64,000 bases of DNA from Albula goreensis (GCA_022829145.1 CM040765.1:12258292-12322291); one strand, 5' to 3'; shown: positions 25,500 to 37,747, counted from the stretch's first letter. Numbers and translations: made by a program. The notes: a model not told the origin generated them from the letters alone.

Positions 25500-26290
25500 A
25501 ACTCCATTGTCACAGTCTTCTCTAGAAAAGCTTCTTGCGAGGACTCACATAATTTCAATCAAGCACATGCCCTTCCACTGCACGCGATGCTAATGCCTCT
25601 CTCTTCATGCGCACACCAAGATTATTAACAATGAAAACCAAATTCATTTACAACATGTCTATTTTGGGATAATTACATTATCGACATTAATTCTGTCTGC
25701 CACCCTCAGCTAAGCACTTTAAACTCCATATCAGCCTTATCTACATGCTAATTGGTCAAAAAAGAATGGGGGGAAAAATGAACTGCTCCTGACCCTGTTT
25801 ATGCTGTTGTGACATTTTTCTCCCAGTCTGAAGAATCAAGTTGGACTGTGGCTCCATGTACCCAGAATCCTCGGGGGCTGCATTAAAAAGGCACCGTACT
25901 GATGTTGACAGGAATTCATTTATTGGAAATTGTCTCACATTTCGATGACGCTAGGGACTGACTGTCGCAAGTCACAACACAATGCCCCTGTGGCAATTGA
26001 TTTCCAAATTATCCAGATAAAATGGCCGGGCTATTTGCCTGCGGTGGAATCTCCAGTTGCAGAACATTCTAAATCTTACTTCCCATTTGCAGTCTCACAC
26101 ACACAAATATTTTCTCAGTTCTGTTTATATATTCAGTTTTCACTCCATTTTCTATTTTTTCTCTCTCAAACCACTTTCAGAGTGATTAAGCCACTGGCCT
26201 TTGCAGATAGCACAGACAGGTCATTTTTACTCATGCCGACCATGCACAGGCAGGTCTGTACCAAAGAAGGGTCCTCCATCCTTCCATGAC
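25500..26290. promoter_or_regulatory. Possible regulatory region with scattered CpGs
   Basis: Scattered CpGs and homeodomain-like words (GCTAATTGG near 25747) occur at 25540-26050. A 119-codon plus frame at 25930-26289 has no known domain and ends in a Phe/Ser-rich stretch. Regulatory potential is inferred by texture. Confidence 0.25.
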
Positions 26291-29200
26291 AAGAATGTAG
26301 AATTATTACTGAAAAATTAGTATTTATTTAACTAGGCAGTGCAGACTATTTTGAAAAAATATGCACCAAATTAGTCAGTAGGATATATAACTTAATAGTC
26401 TCTACAATTATTTCAGCTGTGATTAATCAACTACAGCAGAGCCAGATTTATGTACGCACAATTACCGCAAGATATTCTCAGAGTTATATCGATCATGACA
26501 TAACTGTTCCGATCTGTTGCAAAGAAATATACACGGCTTTATTCTGTCTGACACTTTTCAGGCTTTAGCACATAAATGATATGATAATTCTACTCAAAAT
26601 TATGCAGCATTCAGTGGTATGAAACCTGGAGCGTCTTGTAACTTCACCGTGAGACCCCATGCCCTATTTCTTTTACGCTACGAGAAATTCTACTTTTTTT
26701 CCGATGCCCTCATCAAGTGTTTCGTTTCACTTTTGAGATGCAGTTCAGGTACAGTGTTGAAAATACTTTTTAATTCAAAGGGAATTTTGCCTCATTCCAG
26801 TACATTCACTTTGAAGTCAAATATAAATTATTTCTTGTATTATATGAGTTCATATGCTTAACCTGATTTGCTTCAGCTAATTTGCTGTATAGGAATTCAA
26901 AGACCTTTATTGCAGCAACTCTTTGTTATATTGATATTTTGGGGAAAATGTGAGATTATGAGCCATAATGATAAGCCTTGGATGTTAGTGAAATGAATGA
27001 CTACATAACTCTAGGTTTGATGTATGGTTGCTCCCATACACTGGGCTTCATTACAGTGCAGTCTCCTAATCCTGTATTACAGAAAAAGGGCTGCTGTCCA
27101 AAACAAACAGCCAGGCCTGTCTGGTCATGCAGAGACAGAAATATCACTGCCACAGTGTAGCAGAGCCAGGGTCAGCTAGTTAGGTCAGCTCACCACCAAC
27201 AGACACTTTCTCCACTTCGTGCTCACTGCACTAACCTGCCTCCACTAAAACCTGGACTGGCTCAAGCTGCTCTGCATTACAAGTCTTATTTCCATCCCTA
27301 TTCTGAAAGTGATACTTTCTGTTTTGATGTTAAGCTCAAATAGGGTTCAATCGTATATCACATGTATGAGTCACATTTATATTTAATAAGGAGTGTCATT
27401 TGCAATCTTTAGTAAAGAGAAACCAAAACTAACCTCTAAGATATGAGCAGCATTTTCACTCTGTTTTTCCATATCGCTACTCTTGATTAGACCTCATAAT
27501 TATGCATTTATATTGTGAACTGGTTCTGATTTGTCTGAGCACAGCTAAACAGTACCAAGCAGGTTTCCTCAAAAACACTGTCAAAATAGCAATAAGATAC
27601 CTTTCTACTTCATCTAAATTTGTCTCAGTTTCTCATTACAATGCATAACTTAGAGATATTATTAAGATTTGATATAGGGTTCCAAAGATTTCCCCCCATC
27701 TTAATCATATAGAGTCCGGGAAAACTATATTAGCTTAGATTTGCTTTGCCAGTAAACCTCATGTTGACAGGACTGGGCAAATGACAACTGCCCTGCTGCA
27801 GACCTAATTAGTCACTGTTAGACTACAGTTTTACTTTGCAAAAAATTATTCTGCACATGTTTTGGGTTCCCTGCAAAGCTCGAGCTATATTTTGAACAAA
27901 AATACTTTCCAACAGATGTGAGTGGGTTTTATGCTTCATTTAAGGAGTATTGCATTCACCCAAAACCAAACTCTGCATGTGTTAGCTTTCCTTCCTGATG
28001 TAATGCACTGACATTTGCAAAAATAGATTTCCTGCTCAACTGCTCGCTGGCTCATACGCTGGAGCACAGTTGCTCATCTCTTGCTTGTATTTGCACACTG
28101 TCAAAAATCCGTGAGAGGTAGAGTTCACAGCTGTAAGACGTGCCTGGTTTATGGTACGAGGACATACTCATTTTATTAACAGTCACACATGGGGAATTTG
28201 AAGTAGTGTATTTAGTAGTGAGAGTATAAAATTAAGCAAAATGACCTTTGGAGTTAGGCATTTCCTTTTTAGAACTGCAATTTGCTATTAAAACTGCTAC
28301 TTAGACATTAAGGATATTTTATGAGTGGTAATCATTTTTCTAAGCTTTTTCTGCTTGCAGGGAGGCCTTTGGAGACATATATATCATTATCCAAGTGAGG
28401 AGATGGAGGAGAGTTGCTGGCTGTATATGTCAATTGACTAGAAAGCCATTACTGGGTGATTATGAATCAAATACTTTGTTGAAAGCCAGGATGGGAGATG
28501 GATTGCTTTCTGCCAAGCTATTTTGCATTAAATCACCTTTCTCTGGACACTCAAATGTTCTGTTTTAGAAATGGTCACAGAACTAAATGCACTTTTGTAA
28601 TTGTTCAAGTTTCAAATTTTTAGTGGGACTGTTTAACAAGTATCGAAACAGACAAGGTTTTTTTACTCCACATAAAAATTACATACTTCTCACTGATTGC
28701 ATAAAACAACTTATCAATTTACCTCATGGCCATCAAAGTTTCTGATAAATATATTATTGAGCACAATATTGAAAATATTGGCTATAGTTGCTAAAGTATA
28801 TTGAGAAACTTGATTACTCATATAAACTAAAATATATTAAGTGGTTAATATTGTTTCTGTTAGTGAACTTTAAGCTTTGGATGTCAAAAGCCCAACGCCT
28901 GTATGAACCAGATAAACTGTGGAGGGGGAATCTGCCAAATACATATTCTTAGTTAAATACAGTAACATTCATTGAAACCATTATTTCATTAAAGTCATAG
29001 CATAAAAATTTAATACAGGAAAAAATCTGTTCCACTGCACAGCCAGTCAAAGTGTTCGATCAATTCTGCATACAGCTTGCTTTGAGCTTTTGGTTCCAGC
29101 CAGTCTTGATAAATCAAGGTCATTGCAAACACTTCCAAAGCACTTCCATAATTTTGTCCTTAAACTGATTTGGGCAGAATGCTAGTTTGGCTCATGGCCA

Positions 29201-29580
29201 TTTGCTTTGTCTTTGAACTCTTCATTTTCTACAAACAGTTTCGTGTCAGTGACCAGGTGTCCACACTCTCAGCATTTAGGACACTACTGTGATTTCAGCT
29301 GTCATTGAATGAATGAATCAATGCAATATGTAACTTCTTTGTAAAAGGGTTATTTTCCAAAGAACATATTGCAAAAATAAAAGCAATAACTGCCTGAGGA
29401 CAAACTGATTACAAAGTCCTGAAATGAATATGAGGTATACCATAATTTCTTTGGTGTGTACCTATTTCCTCTATCTACTCCTGACATGATACGCCCTCTG
29501 TGAGAAAGTTATTGAATTTCTAATTCAGAGCAATTAACACCTCACAGATTAATTGAGTGCAAAGTAACAAGCTAAACTAG
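26291..29580. other. AT-rich non-coding stretch
   Basis: No gene is seen over 3.3 kb; few frames exceed 60 codons. A GTGATTAATCAAC homeodomain/HNF1-like word lies near 26420. Confidence 0.65.
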
Positions 29581-29624
29581 CTGCCCCCTGGGGCTTTCCA
29601 GGACTAGGGTTAGGAGCCCTGGCT
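29581..29624 (+). mobile_element. hAT-type terminal remnant (right-end-like)
   Basis: The sequence reads like the decayed right end of the 'CAGTGGTTCTC' hAT family: CCAGGACTAGGGTT followed by AGGAGCCCTGG (family: CCAGGAC..GGGTT(G)AGAACCACTG). A matching left end is not found upstream. The first 14 bases also contain a CTCF-like core on the minus strand. Confidence 0.4.
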
Positions 29625-29810
29625 CTTGAGGTTAAATCCTCAAGTGCCAAATTCAAGACTATTTAATAACTTGTTACACCTGGAGAAATGCACCTACTTT
29701 GCACTAAATCAGCATTCGGTAGCCCCATGATTGAATTTAGGAAGCCCTACTCAACACAGTATCTGATGTTGAATAGGGCTCTATATGTATTCACCAGCTG
29801 AATACTGGTG
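29625..29810. repeat. Cluster of three short foldbacks
   Basis: Three hairpins occur in succession. 29625-29644: perfect 7-bp arms CTTGAGG/CCTCAAG with a 6-base loop. 29743-29780: 14-base arms with 13 matches and a 10-base loop; on the minus strand the odd pair becomes a G-U wobble. 29792-29810: arms CACCAG/CTGGTG with a 7-base loop. They lie between two hAT-like termini and are probably internal structure of a small non-autonomous element. Confidence 0.6.
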
Positions 29811-30009
29811 CTGAAGACGATCTTGGTTTAAATTCAATGGGTAGCTTTGTGCTACCAGATTTTGATTTAAACTCATTACATATGCCTCAATTGATTCAAT
29901 TATGTAAGCCATGACACAAATAAATAACCTAATATATATTGTGCTTACCACAGAGTAATTTAGCAAATAATGGAAGTAATTATACAGCTTAGCCAAGAGC
30001 AGTTGCTAG

Positions 30010-30070
30010 AGTAAAAACCAACTTACCTATATCTACATGGCCCTCCATGACCCAGAGTTTAAGACCACTG
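30010..30070 (+). mobile_element. hAT-family right terminus remnant
   Basis: The stretch keeps the landmarks of the right end of a fish hAT family: AAAAACCA, then GGCCCTCCATGACC, then GAGTTTAAGACCACTG at the edge (family end: GAGTTTGAGAACCACTG). The corresponding left end was not found, so the element is truncated or unrecognisably decayed. The foldback cluster upstream may be its interior. Confidence 0.55.
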
Positions 30071-31859
30071 CCATATGTGAGATGTTTGGTCTCTGACTGA
30101 ACTGGTATAAATGTATAATTAAGTAATTAGCAACAGCTGTTTGTATGAGCTGAATTACCACATGCTGCTCTCCAGAACTCAGGCCTCTTACCCCTGCCTT
30201 AGCCAATCAATGACTTAATTTCTAAAACACACTGTCTGTGGTGAGGGAGTGCTTCAGTACTTGTGATAACTGGTGATAAGTACACAAAAGAGAACACATT
30301 GTGCCATGCTATCACAGTAACCATTAATAAATGCAGTTAGCAGGACTGTTTGCACAAGCAAGATGGAAGATACCTGGACAATATTTCTGCTTAACCTGTT
30401 GGAACCACAGAACCGAGGAAATGCTTTTGATTAGTTAATACACCATATGGTAGCTCCACCCATTACCCGGGTCACACAGCCTTCAATGTTACAATGTTTC
30501 CATATTGTGTAGTCTAGTGTTTTTATTTTAATATTTTTTGTGCTTTGCCCATACCTCTGAGGCAAATGATACTTGCGCAATAACATAGGCCGTTGTTTAT
30601 GTCTGTGAAAAATGTAAGAATCTATATTTCATTGATTCTCCAAAACATGAGCACCTGAGGATTCACCAGGCTGAACCACCTGAGGAGGCATTATTGCGTA
30701 ATGAGGTGAGAAATATCCAGCCAATGTAAAACCCCTCCCCAGGCAGCACTGGGGCCAATTACACTGTGTGACTTCTAACTATGGCTGCCTATAAAGTACT
30801 CTGGCTCATCACTGAACTGAGAGCCCGTATTTACTGGACACACAGACCAAAAGTCCCAGGAAATGTTTAAAAAACACTGCCTTCAATGTGTTGCACAAAG
30901 TTATGGTCTAAGAAAATCAGAGCAAGTTTAAATCTAGGCCGTAGTCTTTGAGCTCGTCAAAGTCAAAAACTTTGACTCAGGTGGTTGTATTAATCACAGG
31001 ATTCTGCAAAGCCTTACATTTATAATAAGCATGCCGTTGCCATGAATGGTTTCATGCAGTGCCTTTCAGCAAGGTTGCACTTGCGTGCAATATTGATGAT
31101 ATTATCAAGGAAACCCAGACTCAGCTAAACATGTTAAAAGGACACTTCAATTTGCATTGTAACTTGATGAGTCCACATGTCTATAAAATAAAGCCTAAAT
31201 TAGTGGTTGTAAGATGCTTCTGTGAAGTATCCTGGCTGTAAAACTTCAAGAGAAAAAAGAGTCTCACAAGGGAACGGCGTAATGAAGGGGAGAGATGGAG
31301 ATGGAGGTAATTAATGCTTTGATGGATCAAATGCGATCGGATCCGGAGGTTTATTGTTACACTACTTGACAATGATGGAAGCTCTGGCAACCACAGTCTA
31401 CAAAAATTGGCAATTGTGTGTGTGACCCTTTCTATAAAGGATCACACACAATTTTTTTTTTATTTCCACCCCCCATGTGAGGTAAAGTGGTGTGGACACA
31501 GTAATATCCTCCTGCATGCATATCAGACTCTGTTTGAAATGCACAATTGTGCATACGGTGGCAGATTTCCAGCTTGCACAAGACATTATTGCAGTTTTTA
31601 CAACACTGCAGCGAGGGCTGCCTACCTTGTAATGAAAGACACCTTTGCCGCAATGTTTGTTTACACCTTCTCTTTATACCGCTCCCAAATCGCAAGTTTC
31701 CAACTATGCCATAAACAGGTTCAGATCGCACTTGTACTCTTGACGGTTTTATGACCCTCCAGCATTCTGAAACCCTAACTTTTCCACAGCCTAAATATAA
31801 AAAAGCTTTATAAAATCCATTATTTGGCTAACTGGGTTGGTGTCAGATTCACTCACATA
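30071..31859. other. Non-coding stretch
   Basis: No gene is seen. Overlapping plus and minus frames of about 100-115 codons near 31400-31754 carry no recognisable domain. Confidence 0.6.
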
Positions 31860-32110
31860 GATCACACCCCAAAACGGAACTCGCACTCAGGCCCACCTTG
31901 CGAGCACCTCTGAGAAAATGAAAGCGGCCAGTTTTCCCAAGGTCCCAACCTTCATATTCCGCTATGTGGTGACAGAGCAGACAGCTTTTGCAAGGGAACT
32001 GGAGCGGAAATGTTGTCTATGTCGGAGTCCTTGGGGTATAACGAGATACCGCGGCAGTAGTGATTCCTCATTCGACGGGGCTCCGTAGCCACATTAAAGT
32101 GATACTAAAC
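31860..32110. promoter_or_regulatory. CpG-bearing islet
   Basis: CpGs are regularly spaced from about 31875 to 32090, including AGCGGCC, GAGCGGAAA, TACCGCGGCAG and TTCGACGGGG words, in otherwise CpG-poor DNA. No coding frame spans it. Candidate unmethylated or constrained enhancer. Confidence 0.35.
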
Positions 32111-32209
32111 CCCCAGAAACAAATGTATTTTCAAGTTATCCCTTCCCTTATTATTTGGGAAGGGGGCAGATCCAAATAAAGTGACCCAAGCCATCCCAGG
32201 GACAAAAAA

Positions 32210-32490
32210 ATCTACCTTTCATTTTTCAATTTTTTACTAATTCTGACATTGGAATGTTACATTGCTCCTTCACAGCAAATTAGAAGAGATTGGATGCTTG
32301 ATTTAAGGCTCCCAGCAATAAGTCTGAATTTCTGTGCTCTCGATATGAGCCTTCAAAGAATCCCCAGGTTGCTGTCCTAGACCAATTAAGCCATTTATAT
32401 TTATACGGGGGTGTCATTGGCTGTCTTGACAGGAAGCTAGCAGCCTGATGCCAGTGTCCTTTGTAGGTATCCATCTCCAAAGCAGTGGCA
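32210..32490. promoter_or_regulatory. Possible conserved non-coding element
   Basis: Motif-rich, repeat-free DNA with a TGGAATGT TEAD-like site near 32250, a CCAATTAAGCC homeodomain site near 32382 and a CTGTCTTGACAGG inverted motif near 32422. The call is by texture only. Confidence 0.3.
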
Positions 32491-33710
32491 AAACTGAAAC
32501 GCCACCACAAATGCAAACATATTTAGAACGTGTTTTAAAAGAATACATTTTAAGTGTCAGAGCATCACACATGATATAATGAGCATGGCACCAGTGACTC
32601 ATCTTATCTTAATTATAACACAGCAATGGCAGACAACATGTTTGTTTCTTTTTGACTCCATTATGGGCCACTTGACAGTAGGGCCTGTTTCATTTGAGAC
32701 TAGTAAAGAAATTTCATGGTCTACATCTGGCTATTCAACTGAGGATGTGCTCACAGAGAGCACCAGACTAGGTAAGCCACCAAGATAGCTTATGATCCCA
32801 TTCTTCCTGCCCAAGTGAGCTCTGTTTGGAATTTTCAATAAACTGCAAAACGGTCTATGACTTTATGTAAAATGGGTTTATAAATCATTATGGAATGTAT
32901 GGCTCTAATTTATAATTACAGACTTTGAATTTTACCGCACCATTAAAATGAAATCAATTGACAATGAAATTTGGGTTAGATGGTTAGCCATCTTACCAGA
33001 TTAATGGAAATGGTCATTCTTCCATTGTAGGATTTTATATGCTGCTGTTTTTCGCACAGTATATCACAAGTCTGTAATTTGCCTTCTTTCAGTGAAATGC
33101 ACTTAAAATCACTCTGCAGATGACTTATAAATTAACCTCTGTGGGTTACCATTTTATTTCTGTTTTGTTATTGAGACCTCAGTTGAACTATTTAGCTGAG
33201 CACAAGCAATTTCCTTCTGTCGGAAACACCATTTTGGATAGAAATAGAGGATAGAATAAAAACCACTGGGCACTAAATGTGCCATTTACATACTTGAATT
33301 CCAATAAATGCATGGATCAGGCTTAGAATAATTACGATTGGTTAGTGGTGCAAAAATAATGGTCATTTTTAGGCAATTATCAAGAGGCACACTGTTGAAA
33401 GTATGTTAGTTATAGGTGCAAAATGAATACCCTGTTATAAATACCTTCATATAGATAAACAGGTACATAATCAAAACTTTTCACAGCTATGAAATTCAGG
33501 ATCATTTCATATTTTGATCCTCAGATTGGGCATTTTCATTCTTGGATCCACCAAGTACAGAGAACATGTCTAATTGCATCTAAATGAGTATCTCAGTAGC
33601 GATTAGGCAACAATCTCTTATCCCAGTTGTATCAATTTAACCTAATGAAACACCTAGGCAACAGGAGAGGTGTTTGTGGGAATAATCTTATCTGAGAGAT
33701 CAAACTCAGC
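32491..33710. other. AT-rich non-coding stretch
   Basis: No gene is seen. A 69-codon frame at 32579-32788 has no domain. Confidence 0.6.
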
Positions 33711-33990
33711 CACACAGGAGCCGGGGGGGGGGTGAGGGTAATGGGGGCGCTCGCCTCCGCCCAGTTTGTGTTCTCCGCCTGGACGGCTGCCAGATCCGAC
33801 AGCCGAGCTTCCCAGAATTCCCCGGTGACCCGCCTCCAGAGGTTGGAAGTTCCTGTTGCTATGTGAACCGCAAAGACTGCTGTGCGTAGGACGAGGGGGG
33901 CTATTTTCATCTCTCCTGTGTCTGAGGTACAGCAGGTGGAACATGCTAGTTCCTGAGGCTTTAGGGCCGCTGTGATGTCCAAACCCTGAA
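33711..33990. promoter_or_regulatory. CpG-bearing GC-rich islet with a G10 run
   Basis: A G10 run (33723-33732) is followed by GC-rich DNA with repeated CpGs to about 33895 and a GTTGCTATG RFX-like half site at 33855-33863. Two overlapping minus-strand frames (116 and 118 codons) cover it; two long frames on the same strand over the same bases indicate stop-codon scarcity rather than coding. Regulatory islet is preferred. Confidence 0.35.
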
Positions 33991-34363
33991 AAACAAGCTA
34001 CCGTTGACACATAATAAGCTGTTGAGCAGCACCTTCATGCCAATAGCACATACTGTTACAATGCAGAGCAGAGTGCAGATGGTACCTCTCATACTCACCT
34101 TAAACACATACCTCTTAACACTGCTTTTTGTTTTCACCCACGATATAATGAAGTGTGGGTGTTTTGGTTTCTTTAAAAAAGAAAGTGATACATATATACA
34201 AAGCACCCATGGTTTCAACAATCGGTGCTCATTGTTCTTCGCCTTTTCAATTTTGTAATTATATACTTAAAAATTATATCCAAAGATATAAAAAAAATGT
34301 GATACTATGATAAAATATGATAAAATATAAAAATAAATACTTCTACTTTGACCTGATATGGAC

Positions 34364-34430
34364 GTGTGTGTGAGTGTGTGTGTGTGTGCTTGTGTGCATG
34401 TATGCGTGTGTGTGCGTGTGTGTGTGTGCA
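34364..34430. repeat. Interrupted (GT)n microsatellite
   Basis: GT dinucleotides with GA, CT, CA and AT interruptions run for about 67 bases. Confidence 0.95.
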
Positions 34431-34800
34431 CAGTGACACTGTTAATGCTGATCACCGATCACAGATGTCACAGAAATGTGTTATCTGTTCTCCCAGGCCT
34501 GGAGCATGGACTACCCTCGATATCTATTACCAGATCTTCTGAAACAGATGCAAATAGCCTTGGGGGAGAGTAATATTATACGAGGCCAACATTTTACGAT
34601 TTCCTCCAGACCGTGACAAAAGCGGCACGTTGGATGCATGGAGAAGAGAAATTTCCCTTCAATTACCCTGCAAAACCAGCGTTAATAAGAGATGTGCAAT
34701 CTATCAGCCATCAAGCCTTAAAACGAAACCAGTGCACAGGCCCACGCTCTGTTCACCATGTTCATTTAACTGGAACTTAAACTTTTCTGGAATTGGCAGG
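34431..34800. promoter_or_regulatory. Possible conserved non-coding element
   Basis: Repeat-free DNA just right of the GT microsatellite has scattered CpGs and words such as GATCACCGATCACAG, AGCGGCACG and ACCAGCGTTAAT. No frame is coding. Low-confidence call by texture. Confidence 0.25.
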
Positions 34801-35379
34801 TAAGTATTTGCAAACAAACAATTAAAAATATAGGTTTAACATGACAGCAAACACCAAGTCAACACCCCTTTCAAGGCGTATTTCACAAGACTGAACACCA
34901 CATAAAGTTCCTTTAGAAGAAAGTGCCAATAATTTAAAGTTTCACACCTGTGCAGATACATCTAGTATAGAAATGAGACACTCGCATACACTGTGGATTG
35001 CAAAGTCACTTAAGTCTGTTCAATGCCTACAGTCAGCTCCCCATTTCTGAAAGAGGAGATACCGCTTGTTTGTTATTTGTGTATGAATTAGAGAGTAACT
35101 GTATATGTTGTTTCTTGGAAAATATTTTCTAATCAATATACAAAGCATAATAAGCAAGGTAAAGTGCATGGCCAGATATGCCAAGCCCACACAAAGAGAA
35201 TGTCCCCCACAAAGGTTTATATTTTATTTAGGAGGAGTAAATCCAAGGGCTCAGATGGCTTTGACAGTGGCTGTCTAGGAAAGTAAAGGACTGTGTGTCC
35301 AAACTAAACCCCAGAACACTCAACCAAACACTGATATTGATGTTTCTCTGTGAACCGTTCTGTTTGGCCTTTAAACTCC
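34801..35379. other. Non-coding stretch
   Basis: Nothing recognisable is seen. Confidence 0.6.
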
Positions 35380-35890
35380 CGTGGCAGGTGTTTCATTGCT
35401 GCGGCTTTTCCGTCATCCATTCGGCTCCCTCCTCTGGAGAACACGGCCCAGGACGGCTGACTGTCAGCATTTAATGTGACACGAGCAGAGCTCCGGGTCC
35501 CGCCGGCTTTGTGACTGTGTGCCTGCTGCGTAAACACGCTGAGGGGGGACGCTTAGCCCAGCTCCCGAGGGCGGCTGCAGCACCTACAGGCTGTCATTCC
35601 GACCAACCCATGCAGATAATCATCGCTTTGATTGAGTTTCCCCTTCCCTCTTAGGGAGATTTTGCTGTTTAAACAGAGCGGGGAACTCCCAAATGGTTTG
35701 GGAGGCAAAGGACCTGGGAGAGATTGTGGATTGTCAAAGACCGAAAATGAGCGGGCCGCTAACATCCACTGCCCTGCCCAGAGCCCAGACATGGCCAGTC
35801 TGAGCTCTGTGTCATTATCTGACCATGGCCTAGATATAGCACCTACTGTAGCTCTCTCCTTCAGCTTTGCCTGTGCAGAGAACAGTCAGT
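35380..35890. promoter_or_regulatory. GC-elevated islet
   Basis: CpGs are concentrated at about 35398-35580 (GCGGC, TTCGGC, CACGGCC, CCGGGTCCCGCCGG, GCGTAAACACGC) with lower density to 35760. Frames of 77-86 codons on both strands have no domain. The GTAAACA forkhead core lies near 35530. Candidate enhancer or orphan CpG islet. Confidence 0.4.
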
Positions 35891-36780
35891 AGCTTACAGA
35901 CTTCATCTGCAGTGCCTTCTGCATGAGTGGAAAAATATGTTCACTGACTGCATAATATCTGTTAATCATGTTAATCATAAAACTAAGTAACCATAATGAT
36001 ATTTTTAGTCACTGAAAAATAGTACTTCCAGTCACTAACAACAGAAGAAGCTCAATATGTAAGTATATACATTTGTGGATTCAGAAAATGTTAATAGCTT
36101 GCTAAGGTACAATACAGAAGGCTAATCCTGATCCCCCAGAGCTTGGGAGAAACTTTCTCTCCATACTTAGATTAATAATGACATAGGGATAATTTCCAAC
36201 ACTCTTTTATGTGAGCACACTCTCGCTCAGCTCTGTTAACACCTTTGTGAGTGCAGGCTATAGGGAGGTAACACACTAGGAGGTAGCTTTTCATTCTGTC
36301 ATGTATACCTGAGTGTATGCATGCTGATCTTGAGTACAATCCTGAAAGCAACTCTGCCCATGCAAGACTGGCACTGGAAAGATTTCAAGTCATGTGACAT
36401 TGCAAGCATGTCACCCTAAATCTAGTGCCCCAACGAATACACCAAACCAACTTGACACTGAAACAGATGTACAATATTTTGCATCATGTAAGTAGCCCAT
36501 GTCTACTCTTCGTAACTTTGTTTTTTTAAATTTCTGGTTATCCTTATTGATTGTTTTTTTTATTTTTAGAAGACATTTGTTAACATTGTCTTTCCATAGC
36601 TTACCTACACATACACTACCTTCCCAATAACTGCACCCATGGGGCATGTGTTGTATGTGACACTTAGGGGCTCAGAGCCCACATGTGTATAACTGGACAG
36701 AGTTATTTAGGAGTAGGTCAAGGTTTTGTTTCGAATCTGGCCTCTTTCTAAAAAAAGGCCGATACACAGCTGCCTGCTTT
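35891..36780. other. AT-rich non-coding stretch
   Basis: No gene is seen; it contains the GTTAATCAT doublet listed separately and an interrupted T-rich tract near 36521-36567. Confidence 0.6.
35961..35978 (+). repeat. Exact doublet GTTAATCAT x2
   Basis: Two perfect head-to-tail 9-mers carry the GTTAAT HNF1 half-site and the TAATC bicoid/OTX-type core. Spacing of one helical turn would place two homeodomains on nearly the same face. Confidence 0.7.
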
Positions 36781-37200
36781 AGGACAGGTGCCATGCTGAC
36801 CACAGGACAAGGGGCAGAGCTCACCTGACAGCCGGGAGGCCTGTGTCTCCTGGATCACACCACATATAGCCCAGGCCAGGGCAGGGGGGTCACCCAGTGG
36901 TCAGTTGGTTCCCTCTCGGAAGATGCATGGCCCTCATCATTCATTCCGCCAGGGTGTCGCATGCCCCGCCACCACCCCCCCCGCCTCCCCCCCGCTGCGT
37001 AAGGTGAGAGGAAGGGTGGCCACGTTAAGCAGTCAGACAAAGGGGGTGGGCTTGCGTGCAATTAACCTTCCTAACACCAAGCGAGGTGCTTTTGTGGGAA
37101 AGTCAAAGCTGAAATCGACACCCTGGGGTGTTGCTTTTGAGGGAACGTTCCGGCCGCTTAAAGTAAATGCTGTCGTCCCCAGACCCTGCCATAGATGATC
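36781..37200. promoter_or_regulatory. GC-rich islet with C-runs
   Basis: Contains C4, C8 and C7 runs at 36964-36993 (G-rich on the minus strand), CpGs to about 37155, and an ATTAACC word. A 97-codon plus frame and a 68-codon minus frame overlap here and look compositional. Candidate regulatory islet. Confidence 0.35.
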
Positions 37201-37460
37201 ACCATTGTCGTCTTTGTGGTTTGGTGTGGCTTTCAGGTAGCGCTTAAATCAATTCACTAGCTGTTACAGCTTATTAACATTAGCTAGCCAGCGCTTCTAT
37301 GCTTAAAAATCTATCTATATTCATATATGTACCGATTTATCTATTTCAATATTTAAACAGTTTGTGCTAGATTAATAAATTATCTATAATATGTTAATAT
37401 AAAATAACCAATAGTTGTAAGGATAATTACTTTTTATAAATATATATATATCTTTACAAA
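37201..37460. other. AT-rich non-coding flank of the Tc1 remnant
   Basis: A/T-rich DNA ending in a TATATATATA tract (about 37438-37450), a typical TA-rich landing site for Tc1/mariner elements. Confidence 0.6.
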
Positions 37461-37685
37461 CAGTGGGTTCTGAAACTCTTCAGAAGTCCACTTTTTTGAC
37501 TTTTGACTTCATTTCGAATTTTTTCCATCAATTTACACATAATGCCACATAATGTCAAAGTGAAAATATGTACATTTTTATCACAAAACATGTGATATGT
37601 CAGTTTTTATTTTTAATACATTTGCAAAAAAACATTTAACACCATGGTTTTACTTTATCATTATGGGGTGTTATGTGTACGTAAT
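37461..37685. mobile_element. Foldback Tc1/mariner-type remnant
   Basis: The left edge reads CAGTGGGTTCTGAAACTCTTCAGA (family: CAGTGCCTTCGGAAAGTATTCAGA), which is the usual Tc1-type fish terminal sequence. Inside are two inverted arms: 37532-37570 (ACATAATGCCACATAATG..AAAGTGAAAA) and 37643-37680 (TTTTACTTTATCATTATGGGG..), matching at 29 of 37 positions when one is reverse-complemented. The segment between contains ATGTGATATGTCAG and TATTTTTAATACATTTGCAAA, which also belong to this family's subterminal region. No transposase remains; the right terminus is missing. It is a non-autonomous or internally deleted copy. Confidence 0.75.
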
Positions 37686-37700
37686 GTATATACAAAGACA

Positions 37701-37747
37701 GAGGGCATGGGAGAGAAAGGGGGGAGAGAGAGAGTGAAAGAGAGAGT
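37701..37747 (+). repeat. Polypurine GA/G-rich tract
   Basis: Nearly uninterrupted purines with G6 and repeated GAGAGA follow the Tc1 remnant. Such tracts can adopt triplex structure or bind GAGA-type factors; otherwise a simple repeat. Confidence 0.8.

Noticed and set aside
30255..30272. miR-101-like word CAGTACTTGTGATAACTG
   Set aside because: It has an inserted base relative to miR-101 and no proper star arm upstream; the partial complement downstream (TATCACAGTA near 30311) gives only a weak fold.
33632..34010. Two overlapping minus frames of 116 and 118 codons
   Set aside because: Two frames of the same length on the same bases point to composition, not coding.
34267..34573. Frames rich in Cys/Val or His/Thr
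   Set aside because: They are translations of the GT microsatellite.
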